DNA from: JBFLYO01 sp040756745
GTDB taxonomy: Bacteria > Bacteroidota > Ignavibacteria > UBA10030 > UBA6906
Reading direction: 5' to 3'
NCBI GenBank assembly: GCA_040756745.1
Contig: JBFLYO010000003.1
Location: 95,246-159,245 of the forward strand
Length of the DNA stretch: 64,000 bases
Positions within the stretch are counted from its first letter, which is position 1. Each line of letters starts with the position of its first letter. Of this stretch, positions 8,304-16,883 are shown one piece after another. The notes beneath the pieces were generated by a model that saw only the letters and a program-made list of their open reading frames with translations, ran no database searches and had not been told where the DNA came from. The position numbers and the translations under genes were made by a program.

Positions 8304-9458
8304 TCAGCTCCAGGTTTCGGTGACTCGCTTGGTGATCTTCAGATTGCGCTTGTTGAGCTCGCTGATCATCAGCTCGCCGGGCACGCAGAGCTCGGGTGGG
8401 AGCACCCCCCGCTCGGCAATCACACCCCGCGCAAGCATCTGGGCGATAATCGATGTGGGGAAGGCGGTCGTCCGCATCATGGCCGTCATCCCGGTGGCTT
8501 CGTCATACAGGTCGATGAACTCATAGGTGAGGCACTTGTGTGCCGCCCCTTTCGTGCCGGTGATGGTCGCGCGTGCAAGCACCACATCCCTCTCGCCGAA
8601 GTCGAGCTTCTTCTTGAGAAGATCCGCAAAGAACTCCCTGTTGGTCTTGACGCTGCCTCCGACCATCATGGGCTCCGACGTGGCGAAGCCGAGATCCAGA
8701 AGGGTCTTGAACTTCTCGCAGTGTCCCCGGTAGCGAATCGTCTTGTAATCGAGGTTTCTGACCTTCCCTGCGAACATCTTTGTGAGCGTCGAGAGCCCCC
8801 CGGACGTATTGAACGCCTCCAGGGTCCCAAAGGGAGGAGCGAACTCGATCTCTTCCAGGCCCGACATCGGGTCGATGTATTTCAGCTCTCCGTCCTGAAT
8901 GACGGCGGCCTGCTCTACGTATTCGTTGATGAGCCCGTCGACGGAGAAGACGATCTGGTACATCAGCGGGGGACGCGGATGCTGGGGGAGGCCGCCGACG
9001 CGAAGATGGATCGAATCGAGCGCATCGAAATCCCTGCTGCCGGTGACGGCGAGGATATTGATGAGCCCCGGGGCGAGTCCACTGTTGGGGACAACCGTCA
9101 GGTTGCGGCTCCGCGCGTCGCCGTCGAGCTGCAGCTGCTTCTGGACGACGTCGTTGTTCCCGCCGAGATCGCACATATGCACCCCTGCTTCGAGTGCCGC
9201 GCGGGTGACCTGGAGGTTGACCGAGTAAGACACGGCGCTGATGACGGCGCCGCACCCTCTCATGGCCGTGACGAGCGCCGCCTGATCGTTCACGTCGAGG
9301 CGGATGGGTCGGATCCGTTCTCCCCCTGCCTTGTTCACCGACCGCGTGGCGGTCTGCAGGTTGATGTCAGCAAGGACGACGTCATTGTCATGGTCTTGCG
9401 CGAGGTCAAACGCTGCCGCCGTTCCCATCATCCCCGCCCCGAGCACAAGATATTTCAT
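8304..9458 (-). CDS. Saccharopine dehydrogenase-like (Lys9 family) oxidoreductase
   Basis: A 384-residue protein starting with a Rossmann fold: MKYLVLGAGMMGTA carries the GxGxxG dinucleotide loop, and Asp at the end of strand 2 (VVLADIN) favours NAD. A C-terminal catalytic/dimerisation domain follows, typical of saccharopine dehydrogenase and saccharopine reductase relatives. The family member here probably acts on an amino-acid-derived imine, in lysine metabolism or a polyamine-related reaction. No lysine pathway neighbour is present to fix the substrate. A 48-codon ORF follows after two bases. Confidence 0.8.
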   Translation of the reverse strand: MKYLVLGAGMMGTAAAFDLAQDHDNDVVLADINLQTATRSVNKAGGERIRPIRLDVNDQAALVTAMRGCGAVISAVSYSVNLQVTRAALEAGVHMCDLGGNNDVVQKQLQLDGDARSRNLTVVPNSGLAPGLINILAVTGSRDFDALDSIHLRVGGLPQHPRPPLMYQIVFSVDGLINEYVEQAAVIQDGELKYIDPMSGLEEIEFAPPFGTLEAFNTSGGLSTLTKMFAGKVRNLDYKTIRYRGHCEKFKTLLDLGFATSEPMMVGGSVKTNREFFADLLKKKLDFGERDVVLARATITGTKGAAHKCLTYEFIDLYDEATGMTAMMRTTAFPTSIIAQMLARGVIAERGVLPPELCVPGELMISELNKRNLKITKRVTETWS

Positions 9459-9464
9459 GAACCT

Positions 9465-9556
9465 CTCTCTGAATTCTGATTTCTGACTACTGACTTCCGC
9501 TTGCAGTCCCTCAACTCATCATTCTCTCCTCTCTCTCCTCTCATCTCTCTCATCTT
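9465..9556. repeat. Intergenic tract of degenerate heptamers
   Basis: The first part reads TGATTTC-TGACTAC-TGACTTC, the second AACTCAT followed by CTCTCTCCTCTC-like units. The TGAYTWC unit is shared with the tract at 49143-49300. No gene is present between the Ogg-like gene and the saccharopine dehydrogenase-like gene. Confidence 0.55.
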
Positions 9557-10195
9557 CTATTTCATAATCTCCCCTGTCTCGCGGCTCCAAAACAACAAAT
9601 CGAGTTCGTCCATCGGAATGCTGACGGCATCGGCGAAATCAAGGAAACGCTGTTCGATCACCAGGTAGCGCGCGGGGGTGAGCGAGCGGGGAGGTGTGCG
9701 GATCACGCCGTGATGCCGAAGATTCCTCAGAATGTGGCGGTCAAGGATCGCCAGGTTCCGATGACCGATGTTGCGCAGAAAATGAGACGCCTCCTTCCAC
9801 CCGAGTCCGCGGACATTGCCGACGAGCCAGAGGCGGATGTCCGGCGAGCTGCCGCCGGAGGAGAGCGCGGAGAGGATGGCGGGGAGCTTCCGTTTTGCCT
9901 CAAGCAGGCGGCGTGCCTTCGTGTTGTGAAAGCGTATGTAGTGCGATTTGATGAACAGGATCTCCGATGGTTCGATGTCGGACCCGAGCAGATCGGCGCG
10001 CTTCAGCTGCTCCACCGCTTTCGACGCATTCGCCGCGCTCGATTGCGGTGTCAGGAGGCAGTACGCCAGCTCGTAGAAGTACTCGGACGCCGGGACCGCG
10101 GCGAAATCGCTGAGCCGCGCAAGAATCGCCCCTTGCCGCTCGGTATGCTCCCGGCGAAGCACGTCGATGTCGCGGTATGATGGGCGGCGCCTCAT
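9557..10195 (-). CDS. ogg: 8-oxoguanine DNA glycosylase/AP lyase, Ogg2-type (COG1059)
   Basis: A 212-residue HhH-GPD protein. The helix-hairpin-helix catalytic stretch GLGWKEASHFLRNIG carries Lys134, the Schiff-base lysine, and Asp152 follows in ILDRHILR. The C-terminus RETGEIMK matches the Ogg2 pattern in which the terminal lysine contacts 8-oxoguanine. It removes 8-oxoG from DNA and nicks the strand. The ATG at 10195 overlaps the mutY stop (ATGA, 10192-10195), and an upstream in-frame extension inside mutY is rejected. It is the last gene of the thyA-folA-Nudix-mutY run and fills the MutM role; no mutM is seen in the window. Confidence 0.88.
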   Translation of the reverse strand: MRRRPSYRDIDVLRREHTERQGAILARLSDFAAVPASEYFYELAYCLLTPQSSAANASKAVEQLKRADLLGSDIEPSEILFIKSHYIRFHNTKARRLLEAKRKLPAILSALSSGGSSPDIRLWLVGNVRGLGWKEASHFLRNIGHRNLAILDRHILRNLRHHGVIRTPPRSLTPARYLVIEQRFLDFADAVSIPMDELDLLFWSRETGEIMK

Positions 10196-11121
10196 GCCAG
10201 GGTGATGCGCCTGGACTTTTCCCCCCTCCCGGGGCGGATCACGATGAGCCCGTCCTTCTGGAGCCCCTTCAGGAGGCCGCCCAGCCATCGCACATGCGAA
10301 TGCGCGAAGCCAGGGTGGATCCTTCTTCCGAGATGAATCACGCCGATGCTCTGTCCGGGACGCGTCCGGCGCAGTTCTTCAATGATGCGACCCCGGTAGA
10401 TTCTATTGGGGATGCCCCCCCGGCCCGGTTCCTTTTTCGCGGTTCGAAACCCGGCATCGCGCATGACTCCGCGCGACATGCACCATCGGGCCACGGGACA
10501 GGACGGACAGCCCGGCGCACGCGCAGTACAGACTGTGGCTCCGAGGTCCATCAGCGCCTGGTTCCACTGAAAGACGTCGCGCGCGGGGAGCAGCCGCTCG
10601 GCGGCCTTCCACGCTTCCGGCTCGGCGACCGTTCCGTTCAGAGCCGTCATCCGAAAGAAGAGCCGCGAGAGCACCCGCCGGACGTTCACATCAACCACCG
10701 GCACGCGCCTGCCATAGACCGCAGAGAGCAGCGCGCATGCCGTGTATCTGCCTATCCCCGGCAGCCGAAGCAATTCCTCGACGGTGTCCGGGATTCGGCC
10801 GTTCAAGCGTCCGTCAAGGATCCGGGCGAGCGCGTGTAGACGCACCGCCCGGTTGTTATATCCCATTCCCCTCCAGGTGAGAACCACGTCGCGCAGCGGC
10901 GATTGCGCGAGTGCCCGGAGTGTCGGAAAGCGGCGGAGGAACTCCGGATACCTGACCAGCACCCTGCTCACCTGCGTCTGCTGCAGCATGATCTCCGACA
11001 GCAGCAGGCGGTATGGGTCGCTGATGCCGCGCCACGGCAGCGACCGCCCGTGCCGGCGGAACCATTGCCGTACCGGACGGACGACCCTACGATACCGCAG
11101 GCGCCCGTCCATTCCCTGCAA
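10192..11121 (-). CDS. mutY: MutY-type A/G-specific adenine glycosylase lacking the Nudix-like C-terminal domain
   Basis: A 309-residue protein. The glycosylase core (about 15-215) has Glu43 (LLSEIMLQQT), the LPGIGRYTACAL hairpin with the MutY-type Tyr, catalytic Asp144 (VPVVDVNV) and a 4Fe-4S loop Cys198-x6-Cys205-x2-Cys208-x5-Cys214. It excises adenine opposite 8-oxoG. Standard MutY ends with a MutT-like domain that recognises 8-oxoG. Here residues 235-309 instead look like a winged helix (GRIIEELRRTRPGQSIG, then HVRWLGGLLKGLQKDGLIVI). The start overlaps the Nudix gene by up to 35 bases (ATG at 11121 or 11112), and the stop overlaps ogg by four. A Mig/TDG-like mismatch specificity is an alternative. 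Confidence 0.85.
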   Translation of the reverse strand: MQGMDGRLRYRRVVRPVRQWFRRHGRSLPWRGISDPYRLLLSEIMLQQTQVSRVLVRYPEFLRRFPTLRALAQSPLRDVVLTWRGMGYNNRAVRLHALARILDGRLNGRIPDTVEELLRLPGIGRYTACALLSAVYGRRVPVVDVNVRRVLSRLFFRMTALNGTVAEPEAWKAAERLLPARDVFQWNQALMDLGATVCTARAPGCPSCPVARWCMSRGVMRDAGFRTAKKEPGRGGIPNRIYRGRIIEELRRTRPGQSIGVIHLGRRIHPGFAHSHVRWLGGLLKGLQKDGLIVIRPGRGEKSRRITLA

Positions 11122-11512
11122 GGAGATCGAGTGCGGGACGGTTTCCTTCGAGGATGTCCATCCCGCGAAGCTCCTGGAGACTCACCCACCTGATCTGTTC
11201 GAACGCACGGTTCTCCGGCATCCCTTCAAAGCGACGAACCCGGTAATAGTACACCCGGAATTTCCCGTCGGACGGCGCCACCGAAGGGGAGCCGGGATAT
11301 GTCCATTCCTGTCGATGAAATTGTTCTCCGATCTCCGCATCGATGCCAAGCTCCTCCCGCAATTCGCGTCTGAGCGCATCGGCGGGAGATTCCCCCGGTT
11401 CGATTTTCCCACCCGGGAATTCCCATTTCAACGGATATGCGGTATCCTTCCTGCGCTGGCAGGCCAGGAATTTCCCCCCGCGTTCAACGACACCGACTGC
11501 TACTTCCTTCAT
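11087..11512 (-). CDS. Nudix hydrolase, MutT-like (8-oxo-dGTP/NTP pyrophosphohydrolase)
   Basis: A 141-residue protein from the ATG at 11512 (MKEVAVGVV, a typical MutT beginning). A longer in-frame extension exists but has no family character. The full Nudix box Gx5Ex7REUxEExGU occupies residues 35-57, from GKIEPGE to REELGI. Early QRRKDTAYPLKWEFPGG also fits MutT/CTP-pyrophosphohydrolase enzymes. It probably cleans oxidised nucleotides such as 8-oxo-dGTP from the pool. It overlaps mutY and precedes ogg, so the three parts of the GO system are encoded consecutively. It begins 91 bases after folA. Confidence 0.88.
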   Translation of the reverse strand: MKEVAVGVVERGGKFLACQRRKDTAYPLKWEFPGGKIEPGESPADALRRELREELGIDAEIGEQFHRQEWTYPGSPSVAPSDGKFRVYYYRVRRFEGMPENRAFEQIRWVSLQELRGMDILEGNRPALDLLAGNGRAPAVS

Positions 11513-11603
11513 TTCAATAAAATACGAAAATGGGCTGAAAGACGAAACAGAGGCAAACCCGCTAAGACCAGCAAAATGCAGTGAATTGCCCCATGCCGGG
11601 GCG

Positions 11604-12074
11604 TTACCGGGGTGAACGGACGAAATTGACGAAGTCAAACTCTTCGTGTGGCTCGCGGAAAGTCTCAATAAACATGGTGCCGAGGAGGTGGTGAAAGGGG
11701 GGAAAAAAGGTATCTCCTTCGACGGGGCGGTGAAGGAGAGTCAAATAGAGTTCGTCCGCCCGATCAAGTGTCTGAGCGTAGAGCCTTGCACCGCCGATCA
11801 CAAACACCTTCTCCTGACCAGCAAGCGCTGCCAGTGCGTCATCGAGCCGGGCAAATCGTTCTGCGCCCGTCACGGCGTTGGAACTGAGTACGACATTCCT
11901 TCGATTGACGAGCGGTTTTCCCAGGGATTCCCATGTCCTTCTTCCCATCAGCACGGCATGGCCGGTGGTCAGCCGCTTAAACCGCTTCATGTCGTCGGGG
12001 AGATGCCAGGGTAGTCGTCCATTCCTGCCGATCACCCGATTGGCTGCGATCGCAGCGATGAGCGCAAGCGTCAC
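11604..12074 (-). CDS. folA: Dihydrofolate reductase
   Basis: A 156-residue enzyme of normal length. The N-terminal LIAAIAANRVIGRNGRLPWH contains the substrate and NADPH-binding loop. The active-site acid is Asp28 (LPDDMKRFKRLT), followed by the NADPH-site motifs GRRTWES and VIGGARLY. It regenerates tetrahydrofolate consumed by thymidylate synthase, whose gene stops four bases inside this start (ATGA, 12071-12074). Confidence 0.95.
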   Translation of the reverse strand: MTLALIAAIAANRVIGRNGRLPWHLPDDMKRFKRLTTGHAVLMGRRTWESLGKPLVNRRNVVLSSNAVTGAERFARLDDALAALAGQEKVFVIGGARLYAQTLDRADELYLTLLHRPVEGDTFFPPFHHLLGTMFIETFREPHEEFDFVNFVRSPR

Positions 12075-12883
12075 ACTGCCACCTCAAACCTGATCGGTTC
12101 GTGGCACTCGTAGCCGATGAGAGCGAAGTCCTCGAACCTGAGGTCGTCGATCGGCTTCCGTGCAATCTCGACGCGCGGCAACGGCTTCGGGATTCTCTTG
12201 AGCTGCTCCGTGAGCCCGTCGATATGGTTGACGTAGATATGGGCATCTACGATCGTGTGGCTGAACAGCCCCGGCTCGATGCCTGCCTCCTGTGCCAGGA
12301 TCTGCGTCAACAGGGCGTACGCCGCAAGATTAAACGGAATGCCGATCGCGATGTCGCCCGACCGCTGCGTCAGGTGACAGTGAAGCTTGTTTCCCTGTAC
12401 ATTGAACGCAAACGTATAGTGGCAGGGGGGAAGCTTACTGTTCAATGCGTTCCCCGGCTCCCAGGCAGTGACCACCATCCGCCGGGAGGTTGGGTCGGTC
12501 TTCAGGAGCTCGATCACCCGGCCAATCTGGTCGACCTCCTCCACATCATAGCTGCCCGTGGCTGAGTTCCAACGGGCGCTGGGGAATTTCCTCCAGTACC
12601 TCCCGTACGCCGTCTCAAGGTTCCCGTTCTCATCCGCCCAGGCGTCCCAGATCTTCGTATGCTTCCGAAGGTTCCGAATATGGTCCTCCCCCGAGAGATA
12701 CCACAGGACCTCATGGAGCATTGCATTGAAGTTCACCCGCTTTGTCGTGAGGAGCGGGTAGCCATTGCTGAGATCCACGATGTAGTGCTCGGCAAAACAG
12801 GAGAGCGTGTCGACTCCCGTCCGGTTCTTCTTCAGCGACCCGTTCTTCAAGACGCGCTCGACAAGGTCCAGGTACTCACGCAT
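12071..12883 (-). CDS. thyA: Thymidylate synthase (ThyA)
   Basis: A 270-residue enzyme, close to the E. coli length. The catalytic Cys154 is in LPPCHYTF. The RRMVVTAWEP phosphate-binding arginines and the QRSGDIAIGIPFN folate/dUMP loop are intact. It methylates dUMP using methylene-tetrahydrofolate. It overlaps folA by four bases and starts 30 bases after an ABC permease gene on the same strand, so it may share a transcript with the exporter. Confidence 0.96.
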   Translation of the reverse strand: MREYLDLVERVLKNGSLKKNRTGVDTLSCFAEHYIVDLSNGYPLLTTKRVNFNAMLHEVLWYLSGEDHIRNLRKHTKIWDAWADENGNLETAYGRYWRKFPSARWNSATGSYDVEEVDQIGRVIELLKTDPTSRRMVVTAWEPGNALNSKLPPCHYTFAFNVQGNKLHCHLTQRSGDIAIGIPFNLAAYALLTQILAQEAGIEPGLFSHTIVDAHIYVNHIDGLTEQLKRIPKPLPRVEIARKPIDDLRFEDFALIGYECHEPIRFEVAV

Positions 12884-12913
12884 CAGATAGCCCCCCGGAA
12901 TGACGGACTGGCT

Positions 12914-13675
12914 TCATTTCACAACTCCGTGCTGCAGTGTCCGGACAGCAAAGAAAAAAGAAACAGTGAGAAACACAAGGAATGCCCCCGCTTCGATTAC
13001 AATCGTCCCGGGAGTCCCAATGCCTACGGTGACGAACCGGAGAACGTCCGTGTGCCACGTCAGAGGGTTGGCGAATGATGCCGCGCGCAGCCAGTCCGGG
13101 AGGCCCTCCAGTGGATAGAACAGACTGCTGGCAAACATCAGCAAGAAGTAAGCGATATTGATGAAGGTGTTGAACATGTCGTTGCGCCTGAACCGCAGCG
13201 CAAAGCCGGAGAGAAAGAAGAACCACCCCCCCGTCCCCACAATGACCCCTGCGATGGCGAGCCCTGCGGTTTCCCAATGCAGAGGAATGGAGAGCAGAAG
13301 TGTCCCCATGCTGATGGTGAGCACTGCCTGCACGATGGAGAGAATACAATTGAACATGATTTTCCCGACGAGAAATTGCGCCCGCGTCATCGGATAGGTG
13401 AGGAATTCATAGAAAATGCCGTTGTCCCTGTCCACGAAGAACCCGTACGCCGTATTGATGGCAATCCCGAAGCTGGCCATCGAGAGGACGCCCGCGAGAA
13501 AGAACGCGTTATACCCGACGGTCCTGTCCCCGGCCGTGATACCCGACGCAAAGGCGCGGTCCAGTCCGATGCCAAACAGGAGCAGATAGGTGAGGGGCAT
13601 GATGAGATCATAAAACGCCCACGTCAGGCTCGTCGTCCTGATCCTGTACTCGCGGTACATTACGGCGAGGATCAT
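12914..13675 (-). CDS. ABC-2 type transporter permease
   Basis: An integral membrane protein of about 253 residues with six likely helices, beginning MILAVMYREYRIRTTSLTW, and an internal amphipathic stretch (YPMTRAQFLVGKIMFN) typical of DrrB-like subunits. It pairs with the ATPase encoded immediately upstream. The start is either the ATG at 13675 or a GTG at 13681 that overlaps the ATPase stop (GTGA). The ATG at 13696 is less likely because it lies well inside the ATPase gene. Substrate unknown. Confidence 0.85.
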   Translation of the reverse strand: MILAVMYREYRIRTTSLTWAFYDLIMPLTYLLLFGIGLDRAFASGITAGDRTVGYNAFFLAGVLSMASFGIAINTAYGFFVDRDNGIFYEFLTYPMTRAQFLVGKIMFNCILSIVQAVLTISMGTLLLSIPLHWETAGLAIAGVIVGTGGWFFFLSGFALRFRRNDMFNTFINIAYFLLMFASSLFYPLEGLPDWLRAASFANPLTWHTDVLRFVTVGIGTPGTIVIEAGAFLVFLTVSFFFAVRTLQHGVVK

Positions 13676-13677
13676 GG

Positions 13678-14652
13678 TCACGGCCGGTCCCTCCATGGTG
13701 CGGGAGTGTCCCCTTTGCTGCCGAGCAGTTCAAAGAACGCATCCTCCAGACTGCCTTCCGTCACCTCGAGATTGACGACCGTGCCGAGACGTCCAAGCTC
13801 CTGCAAGACCTCAAAGGGAGAGATCCGATCGGCATCGAGCGCGACATCGATGGTCGTGTTCCTATGCTCGAGGCGCATGAGGGGGAACGGGCTGAGCCGT
13901 GCGACGGAGGCCGGCCCCGGAGGGGCATAGGTCACCCTGATGTCGACGACACGGGACCCGAACGACTTGACGGTCCGGGGGTCGCCGACGGCAAGCCGCT
14001 TCCCCTTGTCGATGATCGCAATCGTGTCGCAGAGCTCCTCGGCCTCCTCCAGCATATGCGTGGTCAGGAAGATGGTGCGACCCTTTCGCGCTTGTTCCCG
14101 GATCGCATCGAGGGTAGTCCGGCGATTGATGGGGTCCATCCCTGTCGTTGCCTCGTCGAGAAACACAAGCGGCTTGTCGACCATAAATACCTTGGCGACC
14201 TGTAGGCGCCGTTTGAGGCCTCCGCTGAGATCGATGACCTTCTGGGTCCTATACTCCCGCAGGCCGAATTGTTCCATGACAGCCCCGGCACGGGCACCGA
14301 TCTCCCTGCGGGGGATGGAATGAAATCTCGCATAGGTGGAGAGGTTGTCCTCCACGGAGAGGAATATTTCGACAGCATTCTCCTGCAGGACGGCGCAGAG
14401 CTGTCTGCGCACGGCGTAACTCTGCTGCACCACATCGAGCCCAAGCACTGTGACCGTTCCCGCCGTGGGCCTGCTGAGGGTCGTGAGGATTCGCAGGAGC
14501 GTGGTCTTTCCCGCGCCGTTGCGACCGAGGAGCCCGAATATCTCTCCCTGTCGAACCACCAGCGAAAGACCATCCAGTGCCCTCACGGGATGATCGGTCC
14601 GCTCCTCGTACACCTTGACCAGGTCCTCGACGAGTATCGCCAGATTGCTCAT
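13678..14652 (-). CDS. ABC transporter ATPase (DrrA-like, with C-terminal extension)
   Basis: A 324-residue ATP-binding subunit from MSNLAILVEDLVKVY (ATG 14652). Walker A is GRNGAGKT (43-50), the signature is LSGGLKRRL, Walker B is PLVFLDEATTGMD and the switch His is in FLTTHMLEEAEEL. The C-terminal 90 residues form the extra domain found in daunorubicin-resistance-type exporters. A longer upstream frame to 14802 lacks any domain and is not used. It forms a two-gene exporter with the following permease and heads the leftward run that continues into thyA. Confidence 0.92.
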   Translation of the reverse strand: MSNLAILVEDLVKVYEERTDHPVRALDGLSLVVRQGEIFGLLGRNGAGKTTLLRILTTLSRPTAGTVTVLGLDVVQQSYAVRRQLCAVLQENAVEIFLSVEDNLSTYARFHSIPRREIGARAGAVMEQFGLREYRTQKVIDLSGGLKRRLQVAKVFMVDKPLVFLDEATTGMDPINRRTTLDAIREQARKGRTIFLTTHMLEEAEELCDTIAIIDKGKRLAVGDPRTVKSFGSRVVDIRVTYAPPGPASVARLSPFPLMRLEHRNTTIDVALDADRISPFEVLQELGRLGTVVNLEVTEGSLEDAFFELLGSKGDTPAPWRDRP

Positions 14653-14846
14653 TGAGATTGCGAGAACGGGATGTGTGCAGGCCCAATCAATAAATCTACA
14701 CCGATTTGTGAGCAGAATCAAGGAAACCGGCCCAATTTCAGGCATTTCTCCCGTCCTCCTCCGGAGTTTTCCGCAACAATGGCTTCTTTCTTTTCGTACC
14801 ACTATTAAAGAGATAACATACGCTTCATAGTTCAGGTACGATACTT

Positions 14847-16712
14847 ATGAGCCAGCGAAAGAGAACGAGGTGGCTCGGGGGGGCGTTCTTTCTTCTCGTC
14901 GCGGCGGGGGGCATTGTCTTTGGTGGTGAGAAGCAGATCGTTTCATTGAGGGACATGAGCGAAGTAGAGGTGAAGCAGGCGGGCTTCGAACTCCGGCAGG
15001 AGGCTCCTGTACACATTGTTGCGCTGGGCGGCGGCGGAGACTACGGGTGGACTTACAAGAGCGATGAGATGTTTGCCTATGCGTGGATCATCGATGCAGA
15101 TACGCGGAACAAGGTATGGGAGATGACGGCCGGCAATTCCTCGAAATCAAAGGACGATCGTTCATTCGACGGAACTGTAACGCTCAGCCCCGGCTCGTAC
15201 GAGGTCTACTTTGCAGCGGCGGTTTTTGCCTACCATTCGACGTTCTCCCACATGCGTACGAATGTCGACCACCGGCGGTCGCCGCTTTTCGGCGAGCGCA
15301 AGAAAGGGAAGACCAACTTTTTTGAGTGGTTTAGCGGATGGTGGTCGGACGACATCGCCAAAGACTGGGACAAGCGGGCAAAACACTGGGGGGTCGACGT
15401 CTACGTCGATGAATCTGTACCGGTAAGCTCCTTCCAGCCGCCGAAACAGGCATCGGACGTCGTGTTCAAGGCGACAGGCCTTGGCGACGACGAGACGATC
15501 CGGCAGGGTTTTTCACTGGCGGACGAAGCGACCATTCATATTTACGCAATCGGAGAAGGTCAGCGCGAAGGGGAGCTCGCGGATTACGGATGGATCGTCA
15601 GCCAGGCGGACCGCAAGCGCGTGTGGGAGATGCAGCTCCGCAATTGCTCCCGCGCGGGAGGGGCCAAGAAAAACATCCTCACCTCCGCCGACGTAACGCT
15701 GCCCCGCGGAGACTACGTGCTTTACTGTATCACAGATGATTCACATTCGGCGGACGACTGGAACGAAAACCCGCCGTACGATCCACTCAACTGGGGGGTG
15801 ACCCTCTCCGTTTCGAACGAGAAGGAGCAGAAAGCATTCAAAACCGTGCCCTACACCGAAGACCGCAATGTGATCGTCAGCCTGGTACATCCCAAAGACG
15901 ACGATTATCTTTCCGCCGGGTTTACGCTGAAGGAGGATGCGAAGGTGCGAGTGTACGCGATCGGGGAGCGCGGGAGCTCCCGGCGGATGATGGCGGACTT
16001 TGGAACGATCCTCAACGCCAAGACACGCAAGAAGGTCTGGACCATGGACTTCGACCGTACGAGCCATGCCGGCGGTGCGGGAAAGAACCGGTATATTGAC
16101 GAGGTCATTTCACTTCCCCGCGGCAGCTATATCGTCACCTATCAGACCGACGACTCGCACAGTTACGACGACTGGAACTCCACGCCGCCGTATGACAAGG
16201 AGCACTACGGAATCACCGCCATGGGAGCAGGTGAGCGGTGGAACCCCGGCATCGTTGCGAAATATGTTGAGGAACGCGACAAGAACATCATCGCCCAGAT
16301 CGTCCGTGTGGGAGATGGAGCCGACCTGACAGAGCGGTTCACGCTTGACAAGACAACCCGCGTGCGCATCTACGCGATCGGCGAAGGCCAGGGGCGCGAG
16401 ATGTACGACTACGGGTGGTTCGAGGACGCAAAGACTGGAACCGTGATATGGGAAATGACGTATGGGATGACCTTCCACGCCGGCGGTGGACGGAAAAACC
16501 GTATGGTGAATACGACGATTCTTCTCGAACGGGGCGAGTACCGCCTCCGCTACAAGAGCGACGACTCACATTCGTTTGGCGACTGGAACGTTGATCCTCC
16601 GGAAGACCAGCAGTACTGGGGGATCACGCTGTACCGGGATGACGGCTCGTTGCCTCCTGTCCCTCCCCATGCGCCACACCCGCCTGTCCCGGGTGACGAC
16701 GAAGAAGAATGA
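14847..16712 (+). CDS. Exported protein with four copies of an unrecognised DDSHS-DWN repeat domain
   Basis: A 621-residue protein with a signal peptide (about 8-26) and four repeats of about 120 residues: R1 29-187 (divergent), R2 203-322, R3 341-457, R4 479-597. Each repeat has a strand ending IYAIGEG or a variant, then DYGWI-like and VWEM motifs. A (S/F)HAGGxxKNR-like turn, LPRGxYxLxYxxDDSHSxxDWNxxPPxD and a final GIT strand follow. R1 keeps the AWI-x-DAxTxxKVWEM core but has an insertion in place of DDSHS. The tail is proline-rich and acidic. I do not recognise the domain; the pattern suggests an extracellular beta sandwich, possibly Ca-binding through the acidic loop. It is divergent from the ABC operon and followed by a clear terminator. 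Confidence 0.8.
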   Translation: MSQRKRTRWLGGAFFLLVAAGGIVFGGEKQIVSLRDMSEVEVKQAGFELRQEAPVHIVALGGGGDYGWTYKSDEMFAYAWIIDADTRNKVWEMTAGNSSKSKDDRSFDGTVTLSPGSYEVYFAAAVFAYHSTFSHMRTNVDHRRSPLFGERKKGKTNFFEWFSGWWSDDIAKDWDKRAKHWGVDVYVDESVPVSSFQPPKQASDVVFKATGLGDDETIRQGFSLADEATIHIYAIGEGQREGELADYGWIVSQADRKRVWEMQLRNCSRAGGAKKNILTSADVTLPRGDYVLYCITDDSHSADDWNENPPYDPLNWGVTLSVSNEKEQKAFKTVPYTEDRNVIVSLVHPKDDDYLSAGFTLKEDAKVRVYAIGERGSSRRMMADFGTILNAKTRKKVWTMDFDRTSHAGGAGKNRYIDEVISLPRGSYIVTYQTDDSHSYDDWNSTPPYDKEHYGITAMGAGERWNPGIVAKYVEERDKNIIAQIVRVGDGADLTERFTLDKTTRVRIYAIGEGQGREMYDYGWFEDAKTGTVIWEMTYGMTFHAGGGRKNRMVNTTILLERGEYRLRYKSDDSHSFGDWNVDPPEDQQYWGITLYRDDGSLPPVPPHAPHPPVPGDDEEE

Positions 16713-16732
16713 CAGTCCTGCCCCAGTGCACA

Positions 16733-16768
16733 ACGCCCCTGTCGATACCGGCAGGGGCGTTTTTGTTT
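16733..16768 (+). terminator. Rho-independent terminator
   Basis: ACGCCCCTG (16733-16741) pairs exactly with CAGGGGCGT (16752-16760), with three further inner pairs and a four-base loop, and is followed by TTTTGTTT. It begins 20 bases after the repeat-domain gene stop. Confidence 0.9.
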
Positions 16769-16832
16769 CTACGCCATGAGCTTGAGGTCTCTCGCCAGAG
16801 CTTGTTGAGGAGAATGGGATCGGATTCCAGGT

Positions 16833-16860
16833 CCGACAGTGTATCATTTTTTAGTATATT
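16833..16860 (+). promoter_or_regulatory. Probable promoter of the asparaginase-like gene
   Basis: CCGACA (16833-16838), 16 bases, then TATATT (16855-16860). The spacing and -10 box equal those of the mntR promoter, though the -35 box has two mismatches. An AGGAG ribosome binding site follows before the ATG at 16884. Confidence 0.4.
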
Positions 16861-16883
16861 TCCCCAAACAGCAGGAGACGCAG

